Source: Acuticoccus sp. MNP-M23 (GTDB lineage: Bacteria > Pseudomonadota > Alphaproteobacteria > Rhizobiales > Amorphaceae). Taken from it: a DNA stretch of 64,000 nucleotides. Each line of letters starts with the position of its first letter. Positions within the stretch are counted from its first letter, which is position 1. The notes below the pieces were generated by a model, which ran no database searches, was not told the origin of the DNA, and was given only the letters and a program-made list of their open reading frames with translations. The position numbers were made by a program, and so were the translations under genes. The DNA lies in the NCBI RefSeq assembly GCF_031195445.1, contig NZ_CP133480.1, forward strand, positions 1,116,001-1,180,000, in the 5' to 3' direction. Shown here one piece after another: positions 1 to 8,134 of the stretch.

Positions 1-30
1 CAGACACAATCCAACGACGGAGTGAGATCA

Positions 31-1014
31 ATGCGCAAGTTTGCGACCCTTACCGCGGCCGCCCTGGTGGCCGGTGCCCTCGGGATGGCTGGCGCGCAAG
101 CGCAGACACCGCTCCGCCTTTCGGTGGAAACGCCGCAGGGCGAGCCGCTGAACTTCATGCTGCGCTCCTTCGCCGAAGCGCTTGAGGAAGAGGCGCCGGG
201 CGCATTCGACGTGGAGATCTTCGACGGCGGCGTTCTTGGCGACGAAATCGCCCAGATGGAGCTGGTCCGCGCCGGCCAGGTCGACGTGGTGCCGATGGGT
301 TCCGACGTGGTCGAGATCGACGATCATTTCGCCCTTTTCGATGCACCGTTCTTCTTCCCCGACGCAAAGACGGCACGCACCGCGCTCGACGGTGAACTGG
401 GCGCCATGTACGCCGAGAGCCTGCTCGAGCGCACCGGCCTGAAGCTTCTCGCCTTTGGCGAACTCGGCTTCCGGATGATCACCAACAACGTGCGCCCTGT
501 GGTGGTGCCGGCGGATCTGGACGGGCTCAAGCTGCGCACGCCCGGCTCCTCCACCCGCATCATGGCCTTCGAAACGCTGGGCGCTGCCCCCACGCCGATG
601 AACCTTGGCGAAGCCTACCTCGCCATGCAGCAGGGTGTGCTCGACGGGCAGGAAAACCCCTTCGGTACCATCCGCGAAATGTCGTTCCACGAGGTGCAGA
701 AATACCTGTCCCTCTCGCGCCACGTCTATACGCCGATCACGCTCGTCATGAATGCGAAGACCTGGGACGGCCTCAGCGCCGAAGAGCAGGACGCCGTGAT
801 GGCGGCGGCAGAAACGGCCAAGGAAGCCTCCCGCGCACAGTCGGATGACAACACCGCCAGCCTGCTCGACGAGTTCAAGGCCGCCGGCATGGAAGTCAAC
901 GAGATCGACCTTGCCGCCTTCAAGGAAGCCGTGCCGCCGATCTACGACGAAATCGGCAGCATTGTCGGCCCGGACTTCATGGACAAGGCAACCTCCACCA
1001 TCGAAGGGAACTGA
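31..1014 (+). CDS. dctP: TRAP transporter solute-binding protein, DctP family
   Basis: Periplasmic receptor that delivers an organic acid to a TRAP-type secondary importer. Residues 1-27 form a Sec signal peptide ending in AQA. The DctP hallmarks are present: the LKLRTPGS stretch with the substrate-carboxylate Arg, and the QQGVLDGQENPF stretch. The length of 327 aa is normal. ATG at 31 is preferred over GTG at 22 because GGAG at 19-22 is then correctly spaced. It is the first gene of a four-gene unit with an AMDase-like enzyme, dctQ and dctM. The ligand cannot be read from sequence, but the neighbouring enzyme suggests a malonate- or maleate-like dicarboxylate. Its promoter lies outside the window. 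Confidence 0.93.
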   Translation: MRKFATLTAAALVAGALGMAGAQAQTPLRLSVETPQGEPLNFMLRSFAEALEEEAPGAFDVEIFDGGVLGDEIAQMELVRAGQVDVVPMGSDVVEIDDHFALFDAPFFFPDAKTARTALDGELGAMYAESLLERTGLKLLAFGELGFRMITNNVRPVVVPADLDGLKLRTPGSSTRIMAFETLGAAPTPMNLGEAYLAMQQGVLDGQENPFGTIREMSFHEVQKYLSLSRHVYTPITLVMNAKTWDGLSAEEQDAVMAAAETAKEASRAQSDDNTASLLDEFKAAGMEVNEIDLAAFKEAVPPIYDEIGSIVGPDFMDKATSTIEGN

Positions 1015-1019
1015 GCGAG

Positions 1020-1805
1020 ATGGCATTCGAGCGAGGCGTAGATCCCGCACGCCTCATGCCCGACGGGTGGGGGGACAAGGGCCGGATCGGGCTCGTCTAC
1101 CTCCACTCGTCCGTGGTGATGGAAAACGAGATGTGGGCGATGGCGGCACCCGGCGTGTCGGTCCACACCTCCCGCATTCGCATCGGCAAGATCAACGTGC
1201 ACGACATTGGCGCGATGGTGGAATCGCCTGAGTTCGAGACCAGCATCCGTCTTGTGGCGGGCGCGCCGGTCGATGTCGTGCTGTTCGGCGGCACCAGCGC
1301 GTCCTTCCTCCACGGCAACGCCTGGGACGAAGCGACGACGGCGCGGATGCAGGGCTGGTCCGGCGGCACCCCGGCGCTGACGACGGCAACCGCCTGCGTT
1401 CGCGCGCTGGAATCGCTTGGCATCGGCAAGGTCGCGCTTGCAACGCCCTATGTCGAGGAAGTGCACGAGCGGTGCGCCGCATGGCTCGGCGCCAACGGCC
1501 ATCCGGTGACCGACGGGCGCTTCCTGTCGATCACCGAAGACCAGGCGCTGGCGGAAGTCCCGCTCGACGACATCTGGGAGCTTTGCAAGGCCGTCGACAC
1601 GCCGGATGCGGACGCGGTGTTCATTTCCTGCACCAACTTCCGCTCCATCGCGCTCATCAAGGCGCTGGAGGAGGAGCTGGGCAAACCGGTCATCTCGGCC
1701 ATCCAGGCGTCGATGTGGGGCGCTTTGAACGTGATGGGCGTAGCCGGCGCACGGCCCGGCTACGGGCGGCTGATGGCGGACGTCGAGGCGGAGTCCGAAT
1801 TGTGA
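1020..1805 (+). CDS. Asp/Glu racemase superfamily enzyme, arylmalonate decarboxylase / maleate isomerase type
   Basis: A 261-aa cytosolic enzyme of the aspartate/glutamate racemase fold. Members use one or two Cys in pseudo-symmetric positions. Here the N-terminal position reads GGTS (G91-T92-S93, no Cys), the C-terminal catalytic Cys is C204 (FISCTNF), and Y144 follows ATP. A Gly plus a single C-terminal Cys is the arrangement known from arylmalonate decarboxylase (G74/C188), whereas maleate isomerases and racemases carry two Cys. The gene lies 5 bp after dctP and overlaps dctQ by 4 bp, so it probably acts on the TRAP substrate. A decarboxylase is my best reading; an isomerase with altered chemistry is the alternative. 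Confidence 0.75.
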   Translation: MAFERGVDPARLMPDGWGDKGRIGLVYLHSSVVMENEMWAMAAPGVSVHTSRIRIGKINVHDIGAMVESPEFETSIRLVAGAPVDVVLFGGTSASFLHGNAWDEATTARMQGWSGGTPALTTATACVRALESLGIGKVALATPYVEEVHERCAAWLGANGHPVTDGRFLSITEDQALAEVPLDDIWELCKAVDTPDADAVFISCTNFRSIALIKALEEELGKPVISAIQASMWGALNVMGVAGARPGYGRLMADVEAESEL

Positions 1806-2350
1806 CGAAGGGGTCCTCCTACGACGACATCGCGCGCGAGGTCGCCCACGTCGGCGAGGGGGACCATGTGGAGCGCCCCGCTTTGCCGGGGCCTCTGGCA
1901 TTCGTCGACAAAGTGGTGGAAGTGGCCGGTGTTCTCGCTCTCGGCCTCATCGTCGGGCTCGTCCTCATCAACGCGTGCGGGCGCTATCTCTTCTCTCGTC
2001 CGCTGGTGTGGACGGAAGAGATTGTCGCGACGTTGCTCATCTGGGTTGTGATGATCGGTGCCTATCTGGCGCTGGAGCGCGGGCAGATGATCGCTTCCAC
2101 CGCGTTTCTGGAAAAATTCGCGCCGCCCGTTCGCAAGACGATCGTGGTCGCGTCCAACGCGCTGGCGGCCGTGACGTTCGCGTTCATCGCAAACGTGGGC
2201 TGGCAATATTTCGGCCTCTTCGGCACCGACAAAACGCCCTATTTCGGCTTTCCCAAAGGCGTCTACATTGCAGCGCTCCCGCTGGCTGCGGCGGCCATGG
2301 CGCTGGTTGCCATCGGGGTCGCCGTTTTCAAGATCCGCAGGTTCCGATGA
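1802..2350 (+). CDS. dctQ: TRAP transporter small permease, DctQ family
   Basis: Inner-membrane small subunit of the TRAP importer, 182 aa, with four hydrophobic segments (about residues 35-55, 70-90, 105-125 and 150-172). The short WTEEI motif after the first segment is typical of DctQ. GTG at 1802 overlaps the stop of the preceding gene (GTGA), which suggests translational coupling. A second GTG at 1868 behind a GAGGGGGA stretch would remove a poorly conserved leader and is a realistic alternative start. The stop overlaps the dctM start by 4 bp (ATGA). Confidence 0.88.
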   Translation: MTKGSSYDDIAREVAHVGEGDHVERPALPGPLAFVDKVVEVAGVLALGLIVGLVLINACGRYLFSRPLVWTEEIVATLLIWVVMIGAYLALERGQMIASTAFLEKFAPPVRKTIVVASNALAAVTFAFIANVGWQYFGLFGTDKTPYFGFPKGVYIAALPLAAAAMALVAIGVAVFKIRRFR

Positions 2351-3624
2351 TCCTTGCGGGCCTTGCCATGGCACTCCTGTGCCTCCTCGTGATCGTCGGC
2401 GTTCCGCTGGTGGTCTCGCTCGCCTCCATCACCGCCGGTTACTTCCTCATCACGGGCGCATGGCAGCTGGCCTTCGCGCAGCAGACCATCCAGGCGATCG
2501 ACGATTTTGTCCTCCTCGCCCTGCCGCTGTTCGTGCTCGCCGGTGCGATCATGAATGTCGGCGGCATCACGGCGCGGCTCTTCACCTTCGCGGCGGCGCT
2601 GGTCGGCCATTTCCGCGGGGGCCTTGCGCACGTCAACGTGGCGACCAGCGTTCTTTTCGGCGGGATGATCGGCACCTCGGTCGCCGATCTGGCGGGCACC
2701 GGCTCGGTCATCATTCCCTCCATGAAGGAGCGCGGCTATCCGCCCGCATTTGCGGCAGCGCTGTCGGCGTCCTCCTCCGGCATCGGCCCGCTACTGCCGC
2801 CAAGTTCGCCGATGATCCTTTATTCGGCCGTCACCGGGGTCTCGCTCTCCTCGCTCTTTCTGGCCGGTGTGGTGCCGGGACTGCTCCTTGCCCTCGTCTT
2901 CATGGGCGTGGTGGCGGTGATGGCCCGCGGCGGCCGCTTCGAGCGCGGCGCACCGTTCGAGATCCGGACCGCGCTGCGGGCGGGGCGGTCTGCAATCCCG
3001 CCGCTCGGCATGCCGGCGATCATCCTGTCCGGGCTCGTCCTCGGCGTGTTCACGCCGTCGGAGGCCGGAGCATTCGCCGTCGCCTACGGGATCATCCTCG
3101 CCGGCCCGCTCTACCGCCAGCTCACCTTCGCGCGGCTTTACAAGGCAGCTGTCGACACGGTCATCCTGACGGGCGAGATCATGCTGGTGGTCGGAATCTC
3201 GGCAGCCCTCGGCTGGGCGCTGTCGCTTGCCAAGGTGCCGGCCGAACTCACCGCCCTGATCGATACCGCAAATATCGCAGACAGCCCGTTCCTGACGCTG
3301 TGTGCGCTCCTTCTCGTCGCGCTGATTGCGGGCATGTTCCTCGATCCGCTGATCCCGGTGATCGTGCCGATCCTCCTGCCGACGCTGATCGCGCTGGATG
3401 TGGATCTTCTCCACTTCGGCATTCTCATCGTGGTCACGGTGGTGATCGGCCAGGTGACGCCGCCCGTTGCGCTCTCCCTGGTGGTGGCGGCGAAGATCGC
3501 CAGGGTGGACGTGATGTCCGCCCTGCGGGCCAACACGCCCTTCCTCGTTGCCACCATCGCGCTGCTTCTGCTGCTTGCCGCTCAGCCCGGCTTCGCACTC
3601 TGGCTCCCCCGCGTCCTCGACTGA
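2347..3624 (+). CDS. dctM: TRAP transporter large permease, DctM family
   Basis: Ion-coupled translocation subunit of the TRAP importer, 425 aa and almost wholly hydrophobic, as expected for DctM (about 12 membrane segments). Family motifs are visible: GGMIGTSVADLAGTGS near residue 100, SSGIGPLLPPSSPM near 150, and the C-terminal duplication ending in a Gly/Pro-rich VIGQVTPPVAL loop. ATG at 2347 overlaps the dctQ stop by 4 bp. The gene converges with the enolase-superfamily gene, leaving 17 bp between the two stops. Confidence 0.92.
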   Translation: MILAGLAMALLCLLVIVGVPLVVSLASITAGYFLITGAWQLAFAQQTIQAIDDFVLLALPLFVLAGAIMNVGGITARLFTFAAALVGHFRGGLAHVNVATSVLFGGMIGTSVADLAGTGSVIIPSMKERGYPPAFAAALSASSSGIGPLLPPSSPMILYSAVTGVSLSSLFLAGVVPGLLLALVFMGVVAVMARGGRFERGAPFEIRTALRAGRSAIPPLGMPAIILSGLVLGVFTPSEAGAFAVAYGIILAGPLYRQLTFARLYKAAVDTVILTGEIMLVVGISAALGWALSLAKVPAELTALIDTANIADSPFLTLCALLLVALIAGMFLDPLIPVIVPILLPTLIALDVDLLHFGILIVVTVVIGQVTPPVALSLVVAAKIARVDVMSALRANTPFLVATIALLLLLAAQPGFALWLPRVLD

Positions 3625-3641
3625 CGCGGGGGGAATTGCTC

Positions 3642-4730
3642 CTAGATCAGCGTGCCGCGCAGCACGTCCGCATCGAGGGTCACGCCAAAACCGGGACCGT
3701 CGGGCAGGGCCGATCGCCCGCCTTCAACGCGCGGCGCTTCGGTGAAGAGCTGGCGCTCCAGATGAAGCGTGCCGAGATGGACCTCGGCAAGGGTTGCACC
3801 CGGAAACGCCGTCATGTGGTGGAGGCAATAGATGCCCCCGCCGCCTGCATCCGACAGCGGCCGCTCGTTGACGTTGGCGAGCGCCGCGACGCGCTGCGTC
3901 TCGCTCATCCCGCCATTGTACATGCTGTTGGGCATGTAGAGGTCGAGTGCGTCGTGCTCGGCAAACTCGCGGAAGCGGCGCGCGTGGCCATCCATCTGGC
4001 CCGCGCCGACGGCAATGCCGGTCGCAGCGCGCAGCCGGCCGAGATCGCGCGCGTCGTTGTTGAAGACGGGATCCTCGAACCAGGCGATGGGTTCGCCATC
4101 CAGCATCTGGCACAGGCGAAGTGCGGTGGCGTAGGAGAACTTCTCGTTGGCGTCGATCGCGATGCCGACGCCCTCGCCCACCGCCGCCCGGATCGCACGG
4201 ATGCGCGCGACGTCCTCGGCAAGTCCGTCCTTGTGCCCCACCACCATCTTGATGGTCCCGTACCCTTCCCCCACCATCGCCTTGCAGAGCGCCGCCTGCT
4301 CGTCACGATCAAGGTTCGGGAAGCCGCAGGTAACGTAGGCGGGTGCATCGTCGGCGAAGCCGCCGAAGAGGTCCGAGACCCGCGCGCCAAGCGCCTTGCC
4401 GGTAATATCCCAGAGCGCCAGATCGATGCACGACAGCGCCGCGCGGTTGACGCCATTGGCGATGCCGCGCTCTGAGACGAGCGGCATCAGGCGGCCCGTC
4501 ACCATGGCCGGCCGGCACGGGTCGAGGCCGACAATGGCCGGGCCGAGGTGGCTTTGGATCGCCGCCGCCACGGCCGCAGGCAGAAAGCGCGCCGTCATCC
4601 CGGTGCCTGTGAGGCCAGTGTCGGTGGAAATCGTGCAGATCACGCGCACCTCGGACGGGCCCGGCCGATCCACCACCGGCAGCACAGTGTCAAAACGGTG
4701 CGTGCTGACCGAAACGTCGGTAATCTTCAT
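3642..4730 (-). CDS. Mandelate racemase/muconate-lactonizing enzyme (enolase superfamily), substrate unknown
   Basis: A 362-aa enzyme with an N-terminal capping domain (about 1-120) and a TIM barrel. Enolase-superfamily members abstract a proton next to a carboxylate using Mg2+. Visible residues are K161 (TIKMVV), the metal ligands D193 (DAN) and E219 (WFEDP), and a late His pair at 304-305. The third metal ligand, normally Glu in a GE motif, is replaced here by Gln (GAGQ, Q245), and the usual PD dyad position reads PN. The enzyme is therefore either a dehydratase/racemase subgroup with a Gln ligand or functionally altered. It is the last gene of the long minus-strand catabolic run. Confidence 0.8.
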   Translation of the reverse strand: MKITDVSVSTHRFDTVLPVVDRPGPSEVRVICTISTDTGLTGTGMTARFLPAAVAAAIQSHLGPAIVGLDPCRPAMVTGRLMPLVSERGIANGVNRAALSCIDLALWDITGKALGARVSDLFGGFADDAPAYVTCGFPNLDRDEQAALCKAMVGEGYGTIKMVVGHKDGLAEDVARIRAIRAAVGEGVGIAIDANEKFSYATALRLCQMLDGEPIAWFEDPVFNNDARDLGRLRAATGIAVGAGQMDGHARRFREFAEHDALDLYMPNSMYNGGMSETQRVAALANVNERPLSDAGGGGIYCLHHMTAFPGATLAEVHLGTLHLERQLFTEAPRVEGGRSALPDGPGFGVTLDADVLRGTLI

Positions 4731-4784
4731 GGGTGGTTCTCCAAGGTGTTGGATTTTCAGCCGGACGCAGGCGTCTTGCCCGGT

Positions 4785-5972
4785 TCAGGAGGCGAGGGCC
4801 GGTGTTCCGCCCTCTTCCAGGGCATCGGTGATTGCAAAGAGGAGCCTCTCGCACTCGGCAAGCTGGTCCACGCTGACAAACTCGTCCGGCTTGTGGCCCT
4901 GCGCCATGTGACCCGGACCGCAAACCAGCACCGGGACGTCCAGCGCCTCCTGAAACAGGCCGCCCTCGGTCCCGAAAGCGACCTTGATGAGGGGATCGTT
5001 GCGCCCCAGGAGCGATTGCAGGAGCGCCACCGCGGGGCTGTCTGCCGCGGTTTGGAGGCCGGGATAGCCGGAGACCGCCTCGACCTCGATCCGCGCATCC
5101 GCAAAGCGGTTGCGGTGGGGCGCTGCGACGGCTTCGGCGTCTTCAAAAATGCCGGCGAGGATCGCGTCGGGATCTTCGGCGGCAACGTTGCGGATCTCGA
5201 ATTCGAGATCGCAGCGGTTGGGGACGATGTTGAGCGCGGTACCGCCGTGCATGATCCCGACGTGGACGGTCGAGTAAGGGATGTCATACGCATCGTCGCG
5301 CGCGCCGGTGGCCTTGAGCTGGTCCTGCCGGTCCTGAAGGCGCGCGATGAACGCTGCTCCCAGATGAAGCGCGTTGAGCGCGTCGGGCGCCATGGCCGAA
5401 TGGCCTTCCTGCCCGTGACAACAGGCCCGCAGGGCGCGCTTGCCCTTGTGGCCGTTGGCAATGCGCATCCCCGTCGGCTCGCCGATGATGCAAAGCGCCG
5501 GATGCTCGGGCCGGGTGCCAAGCACGTCGAGCATCCCGCGCACACCGAGGCAGCCGATTTCCTCATCATAGGAAATCGCCAGATGAAGCGGCAGGGCGAG
5601 CGGCCGTGACGCTGCACGGAGCATCGCGTGGATCGCCACCGCCAGAAAGCCCTTCATGTCGGCGGTGCCGCGACCGAACAGCCTGTCCCCCTCCGCACGG
5701 AGCGCGAAGGGATCGCCGGTCCAGTCCTGTCCCTCGACGGGGACAACATCGCAATGGCCGGAGAGAACCACCCCGCCCGATCCCGCGGGGCCGAGACTGG
5801 CCCACAGGTTGGCGCGGGTGCCATCTTCGCTGTGGAACCGCTCCAGTCGAACGCCGGCTGGGGCGAGCAAGCCCTCCACCATGCCCAGAAGCGCAAGGTT
5901 CGACTGGCGCGAGATGGTGGGGAACGCCACGAGGCGGGCGAGAATGTCGGCAACGTCGGGGATCGGGGGCAT
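4785..5972 (-). CDS. M20 family metallopeptidase, acetylornithine deacetylase (ArgE)-like
   Basis: A 395-aa zinc-dependent amidohydrolase that removes acyl groups from amino acids or related amides. M20 motifs are clear: SGHCDVVP with a metal His and Asp, GRGTADMKG with the bridging Asp, and YDEEIGCLG with the catalytic and metal Glu pair. A dimerisation domain occupies about residues 180-295. The length matches ArgE-type deacetylases. Its place between a LysR regulator and an enolase-superfamily enzyme in a transport/catabolic operon, with no other arginine genes nearby, argues for a catabolic N-acyl substrate rather than arginine synthesis. The start gives a normal N-terminus (MPPIPDVADIL). 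Confidence 0.85.
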   Translation of the reverse strand: MPPIPDVADILARLVAFPTISRQSNLALLGMVEGLLAPAGVRLERFHSEDGTRANLWASLGPAGSGGVVLSGHCDVVPVEGQDWTGDPFALRAEGDRLFGRGTADMKGFLAVAIHAMLRAASRPLALPLHLAISYDEEIGCLGVRGMLDVLGTRPEHPALCIIGEPTGMRIANGHKGKRALRACCHGQEGHSAMAPDALNALHLGAAFIARLQDRQDQLKATGARDDAYDIPYSTVHVGIMHGGTALNIVPNRCDLEFEIRNVAAEDPDAILAGIFEDAEAVAAPHRNRFADARIEVEAVSGYPGLQTAADSPAVALLQSLLGRNDPLIKVAFGTEGGLFQEALDVPVLVCGPGHMAQGHKPDEFVSVDQLAECERLLFAITDALEEGGTPALAS

Positions 5973-5975
5973 GGT

Positions 5976-6902
5976 TCAGCTCACGAGGCCGGGGAGTTTG
6001 CCGGCGTCGGCGGCTTCATGGCAGTGGTCGATGAAGGCCTGGATCGTGCGCGAGACGTGCGCGGCGCGCGCCATCGCAATGCCGAGCCGAAGCGGCGGCA
6101 CGTCGGTTGTCAGCGGGATGAATTTCAGCGGTTTGCCGTCCATCGACGATTGAGAGACCGTGCGCATGTTCGATATGCCAAAGCCGAACCCGTTGGCGAC
6201 CAGGCTGCGCTGGATGGAGATTCCGCCGGTGCGTTCGGCAATCCGCGGGCGGCGCCCGAGGGTCCGGAACAGCGACAGGAAATAGTCGGCGCTGTGCGGC
6301 AGGTCGAGCAGGACCATGGCGTGATCGGTCAGGTCCTCGACAGTCACCTGTTTGCGCCCGGCGAGCGGATGCGCCTCGTCGACCATCACGAAGGGCGGCA
6401 GCGACTGAAGCGGCTGAAAGTCGATGTCGCTGGTCAGCGACAGATCATAGGTGAGCGCAAGGTCGATCCGGGCCGATCCCAGTGCCTCGAAGATCTGCGC
6501 CTGATCCAGCTCCACCTGGGCGAAATCGACGTCGGCGTATTTTTCCTCAAAACTGCGGCGCAGCTGCGGCACCATCAGCTGGACGAACGTGCGCATGCAG
6601 CCAACCCGCAGCGAACCGCGGACGCTGCCGGTGTAGATGTTCGCCATGTCGTTGAGCGCGGCGGCCGCCTTCAGAACCTCGCGCGCCTGTTCGAGGAACC
6701 GCTCTCCGGTGGGGGTCAGGACCGAGCCCTGCGAGTGCCGCCGGGTGAAAAGCTGGACCCCGAACCCGGCTTCGAGCTGCGCAATGGCCGATGACATGGA
6801 AGGCGCCGTCACGTTCACCTTGTCGGACGCCAGAGCGATGCTGCCGGCCTCACCGACGGCGATGAAATATTCCAGTTGTCGCAACGTGAACCTGAGGGGC
6901 AT
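5976..6902 (-). CDS. LysR family transcriptional regulator
   Basis: A DNA-binding activator or repressor of 308 aa. The N-terminal winged helix-turn-helix (residues about 4-63) starts with FTLRQLEYFIAVGEAGS, the standard LysR signature, and a periplasmic-binding-protein-like effector domain covers about 90-295. ATG at 6902 is chosen because it puts the HTH at the N-terminus; the frame is open further upstream but that extension is low-complexity. The gene is inside the 13-gene catabolic run, 3 bp upstream of the M20 gene, so it is probably co-transcribed with the genes it controls. Effector unknown. Confidence 0.9.
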   Translation of the reverse strand: MPLRFTLRQLEYFIAVGEAGSIALASDKVNVTAPSMSSAIAQLEAGFGVQLFTRRHSQGSVLTPTGERFLEQAREVLKAAAALNDMANIYTGSVRGSLRVGCMRTFVQLMVPQLRRSFEEKYADVDFAQVELDQAQIFEALGSARIDLALTYDLSLTSDIDFQPLQSLPPFVMVDEAHPLAGRKQVTVEDLTDHAMVLLDLPHSADYFLSLFRTLGRRPRIAERTGGISIQRSLVANGFGFGISNMRTVSQSSMDGKPLKFIPLTTDVPPLRLGIAMARAAHVSRTIQAFIDHCHEAADAGKLPGLVS

Positions 6903-6954
6903 GGAGCGACCTTGAGCCGGATGGGCGGTGGAGCCGAGCGCCTGCACAGATTAG

Positions 6955-7629
6955 TCACTGGTCGCCGGGAACGCCATAGGACGGGGCCTCCCGCGGATCG
7001 AGCGCGCGCGTGACGTAGGCGTCCATCTGCGGCTCGTAGACGGTCCATGCCGCAGCAAGGGCCGCAATCGGGCAGTCCTGCGTCCAGTCGATCCGCAATT
7101 CCGCCAGCGGCCAGCTCTGCTTGTCGACCAACAGGAGACCGGCCGAATGGACCGGCCCGGCCTCGCCGCCAGCGTCCAGCCCCGCCTGAAGCGCCCCGAG
7201 AAGGCGCGCCCCGAGGTGGCCCTTCGCCGATCCGAAATGCTGAACCATCTTTTCCGGCACCGCGGCGTCGGCCAGAAGGTTGCCGGCCGCGGCGCAGTCC
7301 TGCCCCTCCGTTTCGGACCACAGGCCAAGCACGTTGCCGCCGGAGTAGATCGCGCTCTCTCCCGTGCGGCCTACGGCAAGGACCTGCCTGTAGGCCATGT
7401 GCTGGCCGCTCCGCTCGATGATCGCCAGCGCTTCGGACGGGCTTGCGCCGCGCTCCATCAGGTCGAGCGCATGGGGGCCGAGGCGCGGGTCGGTGACGTT
7501 CTGCGTTGCCACCGCGCCAACGCCCGCACGGGCGAACGAACAACGCGCCGCCACCGCAGGCGACGAAGACGAGATAGCGACGCCGAACATGCCGGTGTCG
7601 GTGCAGTGGCCGATGATGGAAAACGTCAT
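6955..7629 (-). CDS. DUF1028 family protein (Ntn-hydrolase-like)
   Basis: A 224-aa protein of the DUF1028 family. It begins MTFSIIGHCTDTGMFGVAISS, and the sequence then reads SPAVAARCSF and ATQNVTDPRLG, all conserved in the family. The fold is related to N-terminal nucleophile hydrolases, but no reaction is firmly assigned. The genes on either side encode a RidA-like protein and, past the LysR regulator, an M20 deacylase. That company suggests hydrolysis of an N-acyl or amide intermediate in the pathway served by this operon. This is inference from context. The start has no better alternative. Confidence 0.8.
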   Translation of the reverse strand: MTFSIIGHCTDTGMFGVAISSSSPAVAARCSFARAGVGAVATQNVTDPRLGPHALDLMERGASPSEALAIIERSGQHMAYRQVLAVGRTGESAIYSGGNVLGLWSETEGQDCAAAGNLLADAAVPEKMVQHFGSAKGHLGARLLGALQAGLDAGGEAGPVHSAGLLLVDKQSWPLAELRIDWTQDCPIAALAAAWTVYEPQMDAYVTRALDPREAPSYGVPGDQ

Positions 7630-7684
7630 GAGAACTCCCGGGAGGATTGCGGTCTGCGCCGCCTTGTCAGGTGCGGTGGGGGGA

Positions 7685-8101
7685 TCAGTCGGGGATCACG
7701 GCGGTGGCGTCGATCTCGACCAGCCATTCCGGCCGCGCCAGCGCGACCACCACGAGACCGGTGCAGACCGGGTGCACGCCTTTGATGTATTCGCCCATCG
7801 TGCGGTAGACCGCCTCGCGGTGGCGAACGTCCGTGAGGTAGACCACAAGCTTGGTGACATGCTCCATCTGTCCGCCGCATTCCTCGACCAGCTGGCGGAT
7901 GTTGCGCATCACCTTGTGGGTCTGCTCGACCGGGTCGTTGCCCGTGATGTTTTCCGCCGTATCGAGATCCTGCGGGCACTGGCCGCGCAGGAAGATGGTG
8001 GTGCCGCCTCTGGCGACCACGGCCTGCGCCAGATCGTTGTCGAGTTTTTGCTCCGGGTAGGTGTCGCGGGTGTTGAACTTGCGGTGACGGAGATGCGCCA
8101 T
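7685..8101 (-). CDS. RidA (YjgF/YER057c/UK114) family protein with Arg-to-Cys substitution
   Basis: A 138-aa RidA-fold protein. RidA members form trimers and typically hydrolyse reactive imines/enamines using an Arg in a PARS-like motif (R105 in E. coli). Here the motif reads PVCT, so Cys replaces that Arg at position 113, while the downstream VEIDATAVI strand with its Glu is kept. Imine deaminase activity of the classic type is therefore doubtful. The same PVCT motif occurs in the RidA domain fused to the IclR regulator at 30844-32007. The gene lies between the quinone oxidoreductase-like and DUF1028 genes in the catabolic run. Confidence 0.87.
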   Translation of the reverse strand: MAHLRHRKFNTRDTYPEQKLDNDLAQAVVARGGTTIFLRGQCPQDLDTAENITGNDPVEQTHKVMRNIRQLVEECGGQMEHVTKLVVYLTDVRHREAVYRTMGEYIKGVHPVCTGLVVVALARPEWLVEIDATAVIPD

Positions 8102-8134
8102 GGATCGACTTTCGTGTGAAATGGAGGGGCCGGT

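Noticed and set aside
28-1050. Long minus-strand open frame across dctP
   Set aside because: It lies antisense to a clear DctP gene, has a His/Arg/Gly-rich shadow composition and no domain.
2268-4475. A 735-codon plus-strand frame spanning dctM and the enolase-superfamily gene
   Set aside because: It overlaps two convincing genes in other frames and is Arg/Pro/His-rich, as expected of GC-rich shadows.
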